Assembly (NCBI GenBank): GCA_945859605.1
Contig: OX243824.1
Location: forward strand, 25,721,314 to 25,785,313
DNA length: 64,000 bases
Origin: Lumbricus rubellus
Lineage: Eukaryota > Annelida > Clitellata > Crassiclitellata > Lumbricidae
Direction: 5' to 3'
The translations under genes and the position numbers were made by a program. Below are positions 1 through 12,099 of the stretch, one piece after another. A model generated the notes under the pieces. It was given only the letters and a program-made list of their open reading frames with translations, was not told where the DNA came from and made no database searches. How positions within the stretch are numbered: the stretch's first letter is position 1; every line of letters begins with the position of its first letter.

Positions 1-840
1 CGATAGAGTAGACTGATGAAGATAGTAGTCGTGTAGTTGTTATGATAACGCAAGTGTAGTCATTGTTGTGTTGTTGCTGATCGTTTTACTTTATATCGGA
101 TTTTGGAGTATAATAAGAAGAGTTAAACACGTCGTCGTTGTTGGTTAACAAAACAGTGAAAGACTGTAGATTCTTTAACCTAGCCATTTAGCTAATGAAA
201 CAGTTATCTAGGGATAGGCCTACGCTACCACGAACTTATACGAAGAAGCTTCCGAAGAGACTGAAGGTCACACGTAGAGAAGAAGAGGGAAAAGACTTGT
301 GACAAGTTTCATACCCACGAAGAGACCAGAGGAGCTCAACTGAAGCCACTTACGATTAGCCATCAGAGACTTTCCGATTAGCCATCAGAAACCTGTTGAC
401 CAATCACAGCTACTTAGTCCTAATTTATGTCGCAGCAACCAGAGTGTCCGACCAAAGTGTACTCATTCGCATTGCAAACTACACGCTGATGACACTCTTA
501 GCGTAGGAATGCGAGGGGGCTTGGAGACATAGCCACATAGCCCCACGGCTATAATAGCTGCTGATGAACTGAGCATACATGTAGAGACAACTAGCTGTAA
601 ACAGACGGCTATAACTATGCAAATAACGAATTTACAATGGACTTGTGGTATCCGAAAACGGCACTAGACAACTTAGTGTAACAAGCGTATTTACATGTAG
701 GCCTATGCCTAAGCACTGCAGGAGGATGGAGGGATGGCACTGCTTAGACTATGCGGAGAGGAGACGAGAGACGCAAGGAAAGATGAGGCAGGAGAATGTC
801 ACTGAATGTGGAACTTATAAGAAGGGAATTGAATGACCTA
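1..840. other. Unassigned sequence
   Basis: No convincing gene or delimited repeat was recognised. A short direct repeat (CCGATTAGCCATCAGA) sits at about 352-390. Confidence 0.5.
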
Positions 841-849
841 TATGCACAT

Positions 850-3403
850 TAGGGTGGAGTGAAAAAACCGAAAATTGGAATTCCGAAAAGTAATGGCAAC
901 CAAAAGTTGCCCAATGACATGGGGTCAAAAAATGTGTAAAAAGTTTTTAAAAATATTAATGTCTTCAGCCCCCATAAGTGGGCCAAAGTTCCGAAAAATT
1001 GCATTTTTTAAAGAAAATTGCCGGTTTTATCATGAAATATTCTTAGTGCAAAATAACTAACTGCCATTCAATACACCGTTGGAAAGAGCTCTTAAAACTG
1101 AACAAAATGGTGTATTCATTTACAGAATAGTCCCATATTTGTAGAAGATATTAATTTTTTAACCATACCCCCTCTTCGCGACATGTCGCGAAGTCTAAAA
1201 CAGTAAAACACTAATAACTTTTTTATCCTTTGAGATATTTCAATGCGTAATATGTCATTCGATTCTGTTTAGGACCCTCTTTCTAATGGTGTATTGTAAG
1301 GTGAGATTGCATATTGTTTGTCTGATATTATTGGGATGGTATCTAATATGCACCTTGACTGAAAGCACTTCCAAAGACTTTCATGGAAATCGTATTGCCG
1401 TCCCAGTAGGGCAAAGTCACAAGTGTCAGAATTTGTCTCATATACTGGCATGCATCATTGACCATCAGCAAGTAATCATGCTCTTTTAAAATTTATCCGA
1501 TCCACTGTGTCTTAGAGGGACAGTAGTGCGTTACAGTCCTATAGTTAATTTTGATTTCAAATATCAGTTTCAGTTCTCGCGATCCTAATGGCGTCCGGAC
1601 AGACTCATCTCTGTTGTCTACACCTCAGCTACGGCTGCAATAGCTTCATTCACACTTTTAAGACACCTTTCAAAAATACTCTAACCTGGACATTAAAACT
1701 GTCAAACTATCGAGCCTGACCAGTAACATAAAATTGGAGCTGTTCTGTCCTTTGGCTGTGTTGGAACAGATTGTTGGAACAGCAACCCTCCAGGTATGAA
1801 AGTCAATTAATTCTACATTATCTGTTGAGTTAAGATTCTGAGGCAGAACATGGAAGCACTGCACAGACAACTTTCTATCTTGTTTTCAGCTATTGACATT
1901 CTCCTCAGACCAAGTTCTTTCATAGAAGTAGCCTATACACCGTATTGGGATGATATCTATTATGCACCCTGAGGTCCCTGACTGAAAGCACTTGCAAAGA
2001 CAGACTCATCTCCGTTGTCTGCACCTCAGTCACTCTAAGACACAGTGGTTATAAACAATTTTAAGCGAACATGATTGTTTGCTGATAATCAATTATGCAT
2101 GCCAGTATGTAAGACTATTGTCTGGCATTTTGTGACATTACCCTACTGCGACGGCAATACGACTTCCTTGAAAGTCTTTGGCATTGCTTTCAGTGAGGGT
2201 GCATATTAGATGCCACCCCAATAGCCTGTACGCGGTATATTAGGCTAATAGAGTGACTGTAGTATTTGGAAGTGCTTTCAGTCAGGGTGCATAATAGATA
2301 TCATCCCAATGCGGTGTATAGGCTACTCCTATGAAAGAACTTGGTCTGAGGAGAATGTCAATAGCTGAAAACAAGATAGAAAGTTGTCTGTGCAGTGCTT
2401 CCATGTTCTGCCTCAGAATCTTAACTCAACAGATAATGTAGAATTAATTGACTTTCATACCTGGAGGGTTGCTGTTCCAACAATCTGTTCTAACACAGCC
2501 AAAAGACAGAATAGCTCCAATTTCATATTACCGGTCAGGCTCGATAGTTTGACAGTTTCAATGTCCAGATTAGAGTATTTTTGAAAGGTGTCTTAAAAGT
2601 GTGAATGAAGCTATTGCAGCCGTAGCTAAGGTGCAGACAACGGAGATGAGTCTGTCCGGACGCCATTAAGATCGCGAGAACTGAAACTGATATTTGAAAT
2701 CAAAATTAACTATAGGACTGTAACGCACTACTGTCCCTCTAAGACACAGTGGATCGGATAAATTTTAAAAGAGCATGATTACTTGCTGATGGTCAATGAT
2801 GCATGCCAGTATATGAGACAAATTCTGACATTTGTGACTTTGCCCTACTGTGACGGCAATACGATTTCCATGAAAGTCTTTGGAAGTGCTTTCAGTCAAG
2901 GTGCATATTAGATACCATCCCAATAATATCAAACAAACAATATGCAATCTCACCTTACAATACACCATTAGAAAGAGGGTCCTAAACAGAATCGAATGAC
3001 ATATTACGCATTGAAATATCTCAAAGGATAAAAAAGTTATTAGTGTTTTACTGTTTTAGGTTTCGCGACATGTCGCGAAGAGGGGGTATGGTAAAAAATT
3101 AATATCTTCTACAAATATGGGACTATTCTGTAAATAAATAAACCATTTTGTTCAGTTTTAAGAGCTCTTTCCAACGGTGTATTGAATGGCAGTTAGTTAT
3201 TTTGCACTAAGAATATTTCATGATAAAACCGGCAATTTTCTTTTAAAAATGCAATTTTTCGGAACTTTGGCCCACTTATGGGGGCTGAAGACATTAATAT
3301 TTTTAAAAACTTTTTACACATTTTTTGACCCCATGTCATTGGGCAACTTTTGGTTGCCATTACTTTTCGGAATTCCAATTTTCGGTTTTTTCACTCCACC
3401 CTA
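850..3403. mobile_element. Large palindromic (foldback) hAT-like element
   Basis: The two halves are inverted copies, with arms of roughly 1.1 kb around a short asymmetric centre near 2.0-2.25 kb. Termini are TAGGGTGGAGTG and its complement. The flanks 842-849 and 3404-3411 are identical 8-mers (ATGCACAT), as expected for hAT insertion. No transposase was found; the small mirrored open frames are the same DNA read from both arms. Each arm contains the perfect palindrome TTCGCGACATGTCGCGAA or a nearly full version of it (near 1178 and 3062). A diverged extra copy of an arm segment lies near 2070-2190. Confidence 0.9.
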
Positions 3404-3738
3404 ATGCACATACTGTTATGATCACACGAGACAAAGGAACGCAGAACTTAAAATATGCAGAGATGACGAGAAAAAGGAATGCAGAACTTACGCCGAGATA
3501 AGTTCATCAAAAGGTTGCTCATTGATCAAAATACTTAATAGGCTACTTGTACACAGATGTTGCGAGAGGAATTGCTGTCAATGCTATCGATACCACATAA
3601 TGTTTACAGAGAGGATAAATACCTCAGGAGTTCACCCCTCGAATCACAAACGAAAAACCTCTTATCAGCTGATCGTTTTATCACCGTAACCATTCGTTTA
3701 ACAAAGCATCCTTGGTCACGATTGTCCTCAGCTCCGAT

Positions 3739-4072
3739 CAGGGGTGGATACAGAAACTTTGGACTGGGGGGGGGGCAAACATTCTTGGCCTTGGGTGTGG
3801 AAAAAATTTCGTATAAGCACCAAAAAGTTGATGACCTTTTTTAGTCATCTGGTCGAAATTTCGGGAAAAGTATGCCATCTTGTCCACCAAAAAGTTGATG
3901 ACCTTTTTTCGAAAGCTTGTTGAAACCAAATGGGGGGGGCACGATACATGTCATGTCATGTCGCCATCGTCGCATCGCGACGGTTGGCTACATGAATGGA
4001 CCTTTAATGCCCAGATACATGGGCAGTTCTAAACGGGGAGGCATGGCCGGACTCCCCCTGGATCCGCCCTTG
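3739..4072. mobile_element. hAT-like MITE (CAGGGGTGGATACAG end)
   Basis: The left end is CAGGGGTGGATACAG and the right end CTGGATCCGCCCTTG. Flanks GCTCCGAT (3731-3738) and GCTCCAAT (4073-4080) match at 7 of 8. It contains the hairpin motif GATGACCTTTTTTAGTCATC. Confidence 0.8.
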
Positions 4073-4080
4073 GCTCCAAT

Positions 4081-5990
4081 CGACTTATGGCTTAATTAAG
4101 CTTCTTCGACAAGCATGCATTCTTCTGCTTGTGCAATAAAATTACTTAATGACCAGCGTTAATTAATTGTTTTTAAGATCAACGACGAGGTTATGGACGA
4201 GCAACATACGGTAGGTGTGATGTCAAATGAGGTCAGAGCGATCTGCGTAACGAGAGGCATTATGATTGGTTCACGTGACCAGATGCATAAATTTTTGTGT
4301 ACACCAGTTGAGCAGTACTATCGAAGACGCTTGATCCCGCTTCGTTCTTCACAGGCGTATGTTATCCTGACTATTGCTGTAAAAGTACACACTGCATGAA
4401 CTTCCTTTTCTCCTTCCTGAAATAAGCTTATTGTCTCCTGGAAAAGTGTCATTCCCAAGCAGGGTGAAACTTAAAACTTCGTCTCTGACAGCCTCTGCCA
4501 AAATTATACTCGCAAGTGATTTCAAATTCACTTTATTCAGAACCCTTCTGCAGGCAACTCAATATTTAGGCAATTGCCATGTTTTTAGTGAACCGCGTCT
4601 TTTTCAGGGCCGGGTTCCGGTCTCTGCACTATAGACGGTGCTGCCGACGCAGCATCAAAAAATAGTCCGTATAGGAACAGTTTTCGCAGCGGTGTCGACT
4701 TTGGACCACACCGTCAATCTGTAGGCCTACTGTTACTGATTCGCCTTTACATAACAATTAACCATGCATGGAGTCTTATTAAGACCAAGCTCAGATTACA
4801 GTCAATTACATGTGTGCGCATGAATACTGAATAGGCCTAGGTACCGACGACAACCAAGTTTCGGCGAGCTAGCAAAACAAAGCATTTGAGAAATTGAGAG
4901 GCAGCTTGAACGGATCAATCTGCATAAATTCTTCTAAACTTTTACGGTGTGGCGTGACAATAAATTCTATAACGTATTTAGCAAATACATTGGAGGGAAA
5001 GGAGGTGGTCTTTATATCCATCACCACTGTCACCAGTCGTATTTTACAGAGCTGCTATAGATCTAGCAAGTCTAAATTTGTCTCCGATGTAGCCTAGCTG
5101 TCTGATGTGCCTATGTGTGAAATGTAGGCCGTGTTTGTATAGCCAACATGCGACCGTTAAACTGCATCCATCCTCTGCCACAGGGAACCATCAACGTCCC
5201 TGTGCCGGTCCTAAGCCCGGAAAAAATGAGGAAGGTTTGGCAGATGGGTGGCGATACGCTGGCAGTGAAAAACCTAGACGATTGTAATCCGCCAAAACCA
5301 CGACACAAGTAACATAGCTACTCAGATGCTTCAAGGTGTCATGATATGAAGCAGACATGCACAGGTCGGTCAGGACAGACCGATGGAGAGGGTCGGGGGG
5401 AGAGAGCGTGGGACACAACGGGCATTGACCCACGTTGTCCTTCGTGCCTCTTTTTCACGATTCTCTTCAATCAGACAAGGTGGTTTAGATGCTCCAAGAT
5501 GTTTATGGTATGGAGCAGACCTGCTGACCGGACCGGTTGAAGCTGGGCAACATGGCACGAGACAGACTCAGACAGAGAGTGGCATCGGACTCCTACGGGC
5601 ATTGAGCCTAAGGATATTGATGATGATGATGACCGTATAAGGCACTTAGGTGCATTGAATGTAAAGCTCTTGCTCTATGTTAAACTACTACAGCAATTCT
5701 TACTAACACAATCTAAACTACATTGTAGCGGTTTTCGATAGAGCCACTGCAAAAGTGTATCAATAAAATGGTCGTAGCGCGCGAAAAACTTCATCAAACA
5801 GTGCTTGATGTAAATGTCTATGGGTGGGGCTCTTCTCCCACGAATGGCATATTACACCGCCAAAATATTCACGGGGTGTTGAATGCATGCAAACGTGCAC
5901 CATTCCTGTACCCCAGGAAAACTAAGCGTGTAACAATCCCCCAGAAAATGTCGGTATATTTGATTTCCATGTATTCATCATCATCATCAG
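4081..5990. other. Unassigned sequence with SINE-like fragments
   Basis: No gene was supported. At 5325-5640 there are two diverged tandem copies of a block containing ATGGTATGGAGCAGACCTGC-like sequence, ending in GATGATGATGA, which looks like a SINE tail. Confidence 0.4.
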
Positions 5991-5995
5991 AGATC

Positions 5996-6193
5996 CTGTG
6001 TGGTCGAGTGGGTTGTAGCCCGCTCGCCACGCCGGCGGCCCGGGTTCGATCCCCGGTCAGAGATTAATTTCTCGGATCTTTACTGCGGGTGACTCGGTCG
6101 CAATATAAACGTGGAGTGTGAGGTTGTACTCTGCCTCCGACACTAATCATCTTCGATATGAAACAGTGTCGTTAAGCCCGAATACAACAACAA

Positions 6194-6234
<41 letters not shown>

Positions 6235-6237
6235 AGA
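5996..6237 (+). mobile_element. tRNA-derived SINE with (CAT)n tail
   Basis: It has a tRNA-like A box TGGTCGAGTGG at 6001-6011 and a B box GGTTCGATCCC at 6043-6053, then a non-tRNA body and a (CAT)n/(ATC)n tail ending near 6234. It is too long and unpaired to be an intact tRNA gene. Confidence 0.75.
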
Positions 6238-6898
6238 AACAAGGGACCAGCGCCCGTAGGTGCCCGCTGCCACCCTCATTATTCCTCGCCATTTTTGTCT
6301 TTTCCAGACCCGCATGTGTCAGGTCTTGTATTGGTGCTCCATGTATTACTGGCCCGATTTCAGATATAAATAAGTCGACTTACCTTGCTCTTGCACCAAA
6401 CCTTTCAGTTGTAAACATATGCCTGTCTGTACGGCCTACGTTCGTCTATGCATGATGCAAGCCACTCGTCACTCGACTTACATGTAACATACAGTGACTC
6501 CCATATAATTATGGTGATTGGTGAGGGGACGTGGCCGGGTCCTTCGGCCGTTCGGGGAGAGCTGTCTTCGCTCGTGTTCCCTTTCCTACGATGCAATAAA
6601 TATTCCCGCAGTCCCCAATTCAGACTGGGTCGTTTTTCGTTGATGGCCTTTCATTGCTGTTATGGTTAATTGTTGTTGGGTAATAAAGACGAATTGAGCC
6701 TCGGGCTGAAAAGCAGATGAAACCATCAACGACTGATGTCCAGACTCCAGAGTCATGGTCTGCTACCTGCCACTGCCACTGCTGCTACCTGCCACTGCCA
6801 CTGCTGCTACCTGCCACTCCTGCTGCTGCTGCTGCATTAGAGGTCTGTATCTGCGTGAATGATTGCATGCATGGATGGGTGGTTATACAATATATGTA

Positions 6899-8072
6899 CA
6901 GGGTGGGCAAAAAAAGAGACCCCCTAAGATTTTTGCCAATATCTTGACCAAAAGTAAGAATTTCGAAATGAAATTTTACAGTCTTAAAGACAATTCATAT
7001 TTACACCAGATGGCCAGATTTCATTAAAATATTTGAAACAGAACAAAAGTTACCCCACTTTTAGTGAAGCCACCCACCGTTTTTTGACGATTCAAAAACC
7101 CGACGCAACAAAAAGTAACAAAAAATCAACTCAATTTTTCTGGCCAATATCTTGGCCAGAAGTAAGACTATCAAAATGAAATTTTACACGCTTAAAGACA
7201 ATTCATAGCCACACATGATGGCCAGATTTCATCAAAATATTTCAAACAGAACAAAAGTTATATGACTTTTAGTGAGGCCACCCCCATTTTATGACGTTTC
7301 AAAGACGTAACGCAGCAAAAATTAGCAAAAACAAGATTTTATTAAGTCTCATCTCAAGTAATTGTTATCAAATAGACTTCATATTGCCAGAGGATCATTT
7401 TTATTACTATTTAAAAAAGAAACAGGGTACCAGCGTAGCTGCACGTCACTGAGAAGTCACTTAGCAAGATGACATCAAATTGGTAAATAAGGAATCTGTC
7501 AGATTAATCAACAGGTCCATCAAGAACTTTGCAAAGAGACTCAAAAGAAGTTTTGGTACTTGTGGTGGGCACATTGAACACAAGTTGTGAGGCACTAACA
7601 AGTTCATTTGGCAACAGTTATTTGAGACGAGACTTAATAAAATCGTGTTTTTGCTACTTTTTGTTGCGTTTCGTTTGTGAATCGTCAAAAACGGTGGGTG
7701 GTCTCGCTAAAAGTGGTATAACTTGTGTTGTGTTTAAAATATTTTAATGAAATCCGGCCTCAATGTGTAAATATGAATTGACTTTGAGCCTGTAAAATTT
7801 CATTTCTAAATTCTTACTTTTGAAGTAGATATTGGAAAAAAACAAAAAACTTTGCCTTTCGTTTTTGAATCGTCAAAAAACGGGGGGTCGCCTCGCTAAA
7901 AGTGATATAACTTTTGTTCTGTTTGAAATAATTATATGAAAATTAATCTGGCCATCATGATTGTGTAAATATGAATTGCCTTTAAGACTGCAAAATTTCA
8001 TTTCAAAATTCTTACTTCTGGCCAAAATATTGACGAAAAACCTAGGGGGGGGTCTTTTTTTGGCCCACCCTG
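6899..8072. mobile_element. Mariner-like foldback MITE
   Basis: The ends are CAGGGTGGGC and GCCCACCCTG, flanked by TA on both sides (6897-6898, 8073-8074), the Tc1/mariner target. Both arms carry inverted copies of a block containing GGCCAATATCTTG-, AAATGAAATTTTACA- and CCGTTTTTTGACGATTC-like sequences, and the left arm has this block twice. No transposase was seen. Confidence 0.8.
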
Positions 8073-8212
8073 TATATGACATTGTATGTGTTGTCGAATG
8101 TTCGGACAAAATATACATGTAGACCCCCGGTGAATGGATCTATAGACGATTGTAAGCATGGTTGTTCGTGTTTACGTATGTTAGGCCTTGTAGGCCTATG
8201 ATGCATAGATGT

Positions 8213-8264
8213 ATGCATGTATATAAGTCATGCATGCATGCATGCATGACTTATATACATGCAT
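8213..8264. repeat. 52-bp perfect palindrome
   Basis: The sequence is self-complementary around 8238/8239. Its core is (TGCA)n-like with ATATAAGTCA arms. It sits directly beside a (TACA)n block. Confidence 0.9.
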
Positions 8265-8360
8265 GTATGCATACATACATACATACATACATACATACAT
8301 ACATACACACACTCATACATACATACATACATACATACATACATACATACATACATACAT
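8261..8360. repeat. (TACA)n microsatellite, left part
   Basis: A nearly pure CATA/TACA tetranucleotide run with a few CACA and TCAT variants. It appears to be the left half of a locus split by the element at 8361-10507. Confidence 0.9.
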
Positions 8361-10507
8361 TAGTGTGGTCCTCAAAAATAATTTCTCGAATTTAGCTGAT
8401 GGTACCCTCTCTATCTGTTACCTTGCCTTAGCAGTGAATAAGTGTAAAATTTCAACCCGATTGATAGATATTTAGTGGTAGCTCCACGCTACTGACTTTT
8501 CACCATTGATTACCATGGCGAAAAATAGTCAAATCATAGCATTTGAAGTATAATGGACAAGAACTCTTTTAGAATTTAGATCAAAGAAATAAACTGATCA
8601 TCGTAGACTGTTGGAGAATGAGTGGCATATAGCTCTACTGAATAGGCCTACTGGTATAAAGTTAATAATTTTGTCTTAAAATAATTTTAAAAAGTATAGC
8701 AAAGCCAGGCATATGCTGAACATGTTCTGCATGCGCAACAGTTTTAGAGGGTTTTCGATTGTTGGAGTCTCAGTAGTATGCCCAACACATACTTCTTTTT
8801 CGTCAAGGAACTGAGATCTGTGCTCAGATACAACCTGCGTTAGGTATTTCTCCCATTCATATTTAGTGGTGGATGATTTGAATTCTTGAAGGAGTTTAAC
8901 ACCCCTCTCGGCAATGCCGTTTACAACAATGAAACTCTTTGTGCACTGTTTTGCCTTCTAAAAGTCCTGATTTTGTTTCAATTGTTCGGTAGGCTACCAA
9001 TCTCAGTTACTGACAGTTAGGAATTTACATTGCAGTAAGAAGTTCAAAGTGTTGATCGTACCAAAATCTTCAACCTGTAGGCTAAATACGCTGCTCACCT
9101 GCCTGCACTTGAATGTTTGTTTCACATGCTCGTTTCGTTCTTGAATTTGAGATGCCTTGACCATCTTTCGCTGCACAAGTGCACATGCATGTTCCATGGT
9201 TGACGGCGGAGTCTAAAAAGGCCAAGGCTACCATCTCCTCACTCACATATCACAAATCCTTAGAAAGAGCCTTGGTGGTTGCTGCAGAAATGACACAATT
9301 TTTTCGAACTCTTTATACCTGAAGATAGACTTCAAAATCCGAAGGTCGCTGGAAAGTGTCGTAGGCTAATCTGGTTGGGACAAGACATCATGCTCCTGCC
9401 AATACCAGACTAGGAAACAGGTTGATGTATCTAACTGACATTTCTTCTGGTCTGTAAGAAGGAATTGTTCTCTGAACATCAAGAAACAATATCTGCCAAC
9501 CATCTTACCCCATGTACTGCAACGAGTTCCATCGATCGGATTTCACGTGGTGGAATTTTACTAAGAAAGGCGACAATGAGTTGAAGTAGCCCGTGGTAGT
9601 CATCTCAAAGCTGGATGCTAAATTGTTAAGCATTTTTGACTATTTGCATCAAGTCTGAATTGACGACTTGATGAATGCTGCCAAATTATCTTGGCATTTC
9701 GGATCCTGGAGTGCTGTCTGGAAGTGACTTACAATAGCATCCAACTATAAATGCATGAGACCCACTTTCAACATTGTTATGTCTGGAGGGCCACTTGATG
9801 CTAGTGCAAATGATTGTTTGAACTCATGACCATGCATCACAATTTTGACAAGCAAGGTGCAGTGGGTCTTTCCCAGTATAGTCTCTTTGTTTAATGCTGT
9901 AGTATCGAAGTACGTCACTTTGACTCTATAGCCACAATGTTTCAACAGAATCACAACAACTTGTCTTGTTTCTTCACCTTGACCATAATTTAACCTTTGC
10001 ACTCCGTGTAATTGATTCACTTCGTTTATCTTGAGACCAGTAGCCTACTGGCAATCTATCAAATGGTTGTTTACCTGTAATACCAGGAAGGATCTTCCCA
10101 TCTATCGAACGCATTACTATCATCTTAGCACCAAGTGCATCCGTAAATTTATCTCTCCTCTCTTATTATTTAACCAATTATCCAAAGGTCACTTATACCC
10201 TTATCTAAAAGCATTTAAATAAAAGAATAATAGCATCAGCTTCTTCCTGCAGATTGAAGAAAGCATTGCATCTATGACGACCTTTAACTTTAAATCATAA
10301 ATGAATGTCGAGTTTTGTCGACATACATGTAATGTACATGCAGTCGGGGTACTGGTATATCTCACCCTGCAGAGCGACCTCTAAACTTTGAGCAATTTCA
10401 ATAAAATTTGGTAGGAATCATTTTCACATGATGCATAACAGAAAAAAATGGTACCGTCACGCATTGTTCAAACTTTATTTTTCCCCATAGATTTGAGGAC
10501 CACACTA
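8361..10507. mobile_element. hAT-like element inserted into a (TACA)n microsatellite
   Basis: The ends are TAGTGTGGTCCTCAAA and its complement. Flanks 8353-8360 and 10508-10515 are both ACATACAT, though the microsatellite makes this weaker evidence. The interior has decayed coding-like stretches on the - strand (about 9745-10020 and 9420-9500) interrupted by stops, with phrases such as FLDVQRTIPSYRPEEMSVRY. They may be a dead transposase or captured gene. I do not recognise the family. Confidence 0.65.
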
Positions 10508-10648
10508 ACATACATACATACATACATACATACATGCATGCATACATACATACATACATACATACATAAACACAATGTCATGTATGTATGTATGTATGTA
10601 TGTATGTATGTATGTATGTATGTATGTATGTATGTATGCATGCATGTA
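10508..10648. repeat. (TACA)n followed by (TATG)n, inverted microsatellite pair
   Basis: A run of CATA repeats to about 10568 is followed, after a short spacer, by the complementary TATG run to about 10648. Together they can fold into a long hairpin. Confidence 0.9.
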
Positions 10649-10915
10649 TTTGTGCATGAATGTAAGTATGCAGCCTATGTGCTTGCCTCCACAGAAGCAA
10701 TAATTGTATGTAGGCTTACATTTGTGTAGCCTATACATGTGTGCGTGTACACTGTACAAACTGTGTTATATGAGTGACTGAGGTTCGTTAAATTTAGAGA
10801 CGTCTACTGACCTCAGAGCTGTTTCGTCGAACCAAATTTTGTCAGAGGTTATAATTATTCTAATTATTATTGCTCCGCCATGTTCAATGTGTTCATGACT
10901 GGAGGGTATATTATA

Positions 10916-11364
10916 TAGGGTAGTCCCAAAATCACGAATTCACGGAAATCACGGAAACCGTGAATTTTGCCGTTTGCCGTGATTTCCGTGAATTTCGCCG
11001 TTTGCCGTGATTTTCCGTGATTTTTCACATTTTCAGCACTTTTTAAAAATAAAAACACGTCAAAAATGGCGCCCACGACCAAAAACAGCGCGGAACCATT
11101 AAATTCATCTAAGATTTTCTGTGCGGAACCATTAAATTAATGTATGAATTTCTGTTTTGGGGAGTGAATAACGTCGCTGACAAGTGAATATTCATTCATA
11201 AATACTCGTTTATGCTAAATTTCAAAATAAAAATCGACTTAATACAGAAATTGTGACTGAAAAATTTCGCGGCACCGTGAATCACGGTGCCGTGAATTTT
11301 TGCATTTTTGCAAAAGTAGGCCGTGATTTTTTCACTTTTTGACCGTGATTTTGGGACTACCCTA
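10916..11364. mobile_element. MITE with TAGGGTAGTCCC termini
   Basis: The left end TAGGGTAGTCCCAAAATCAC and right end are inverted copies. The interior is built from short inverted CCGTGATTTTCCGTGA-like blocks. No clear target-site duplication was resolved. The ends look hAT-like. Confidence 0.75.
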
Positions 11365-12099
11365 GGTATATATAAGCGAAATATCGAGGGTCTCGATCAA
11401 ACAACGAAAAGTCTGTCGCTTGGTCTTTCTGTCTTCTTGTATGTTTATCCGTGTTTGCTCATCTCAAGCAGCCATGGATATTTTATTAGTCCTATGAGCT
11501 TTACATCTAGGCCTATGACAATTTTCTTCAAAAGATCTTACAATCTAAGTCTCTAAGACAGTACTAGGTCATAGTCTTTTGTTTAAGTAAGTAAGCAAGC
11601 AAGTAAGTAAGTAAGTATAGGGCCTATGCTTTATTGAACGACCTACAATCGCACTGCGGGAACATTGGATGAGATCATGAGAACATAATAATTATAGCTT
11701 GTACAATCAGAGAAAATCGTTTTGACTATAAAACCTTTGCCACAAACGTGTAAAAGCACTACTATTAGGCTACGCTTAGCCTACTTTGCTATTCCGCTAA
11801 AATATCCTGCTGCTTGTATTCTAGTTTTTATCAAAATACCAACGTGGGCCTAATAGAGCTGCGATCTGATGCTCACAGCCTCTCTCTTCTGGTTCTCTGC
11901 CCCTAGGCAGGTTCGGCTGTCCAATGTCGCCACTCTTCCCCCCGCTTGGCCTTCTCCTTTAGTTGCTCACAGCCTAAATATGCAATATAGTGAGGAGGTT
12001 AAGGTCCCAAAATGCAGTGCATTGTGCATCTTGTGGATAAAAGCAACAAATTTTTACAGCTTCAAGACAAACATATTTTAAAACTTTTCAGCCAGAGGC

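Noticed and set aside
875..3404. Pairs of 60-72-residue frames here
   Set aside because: The same peptides appear on opposite strands because the element is palindromic; no transposase homology was seen.
6001..6064. A tRNA gene (A and B boxes present); likewise 63118-63210
   Set aside because: The acceptor and anticodon arms do not pair into a cloverleaf, and a SINE body and tail follow.
8361..10507. An intact autonomous transposon
   Set aside because: The coding-like stretches are broken by many stops and no catalytic triad or known domain could be read.
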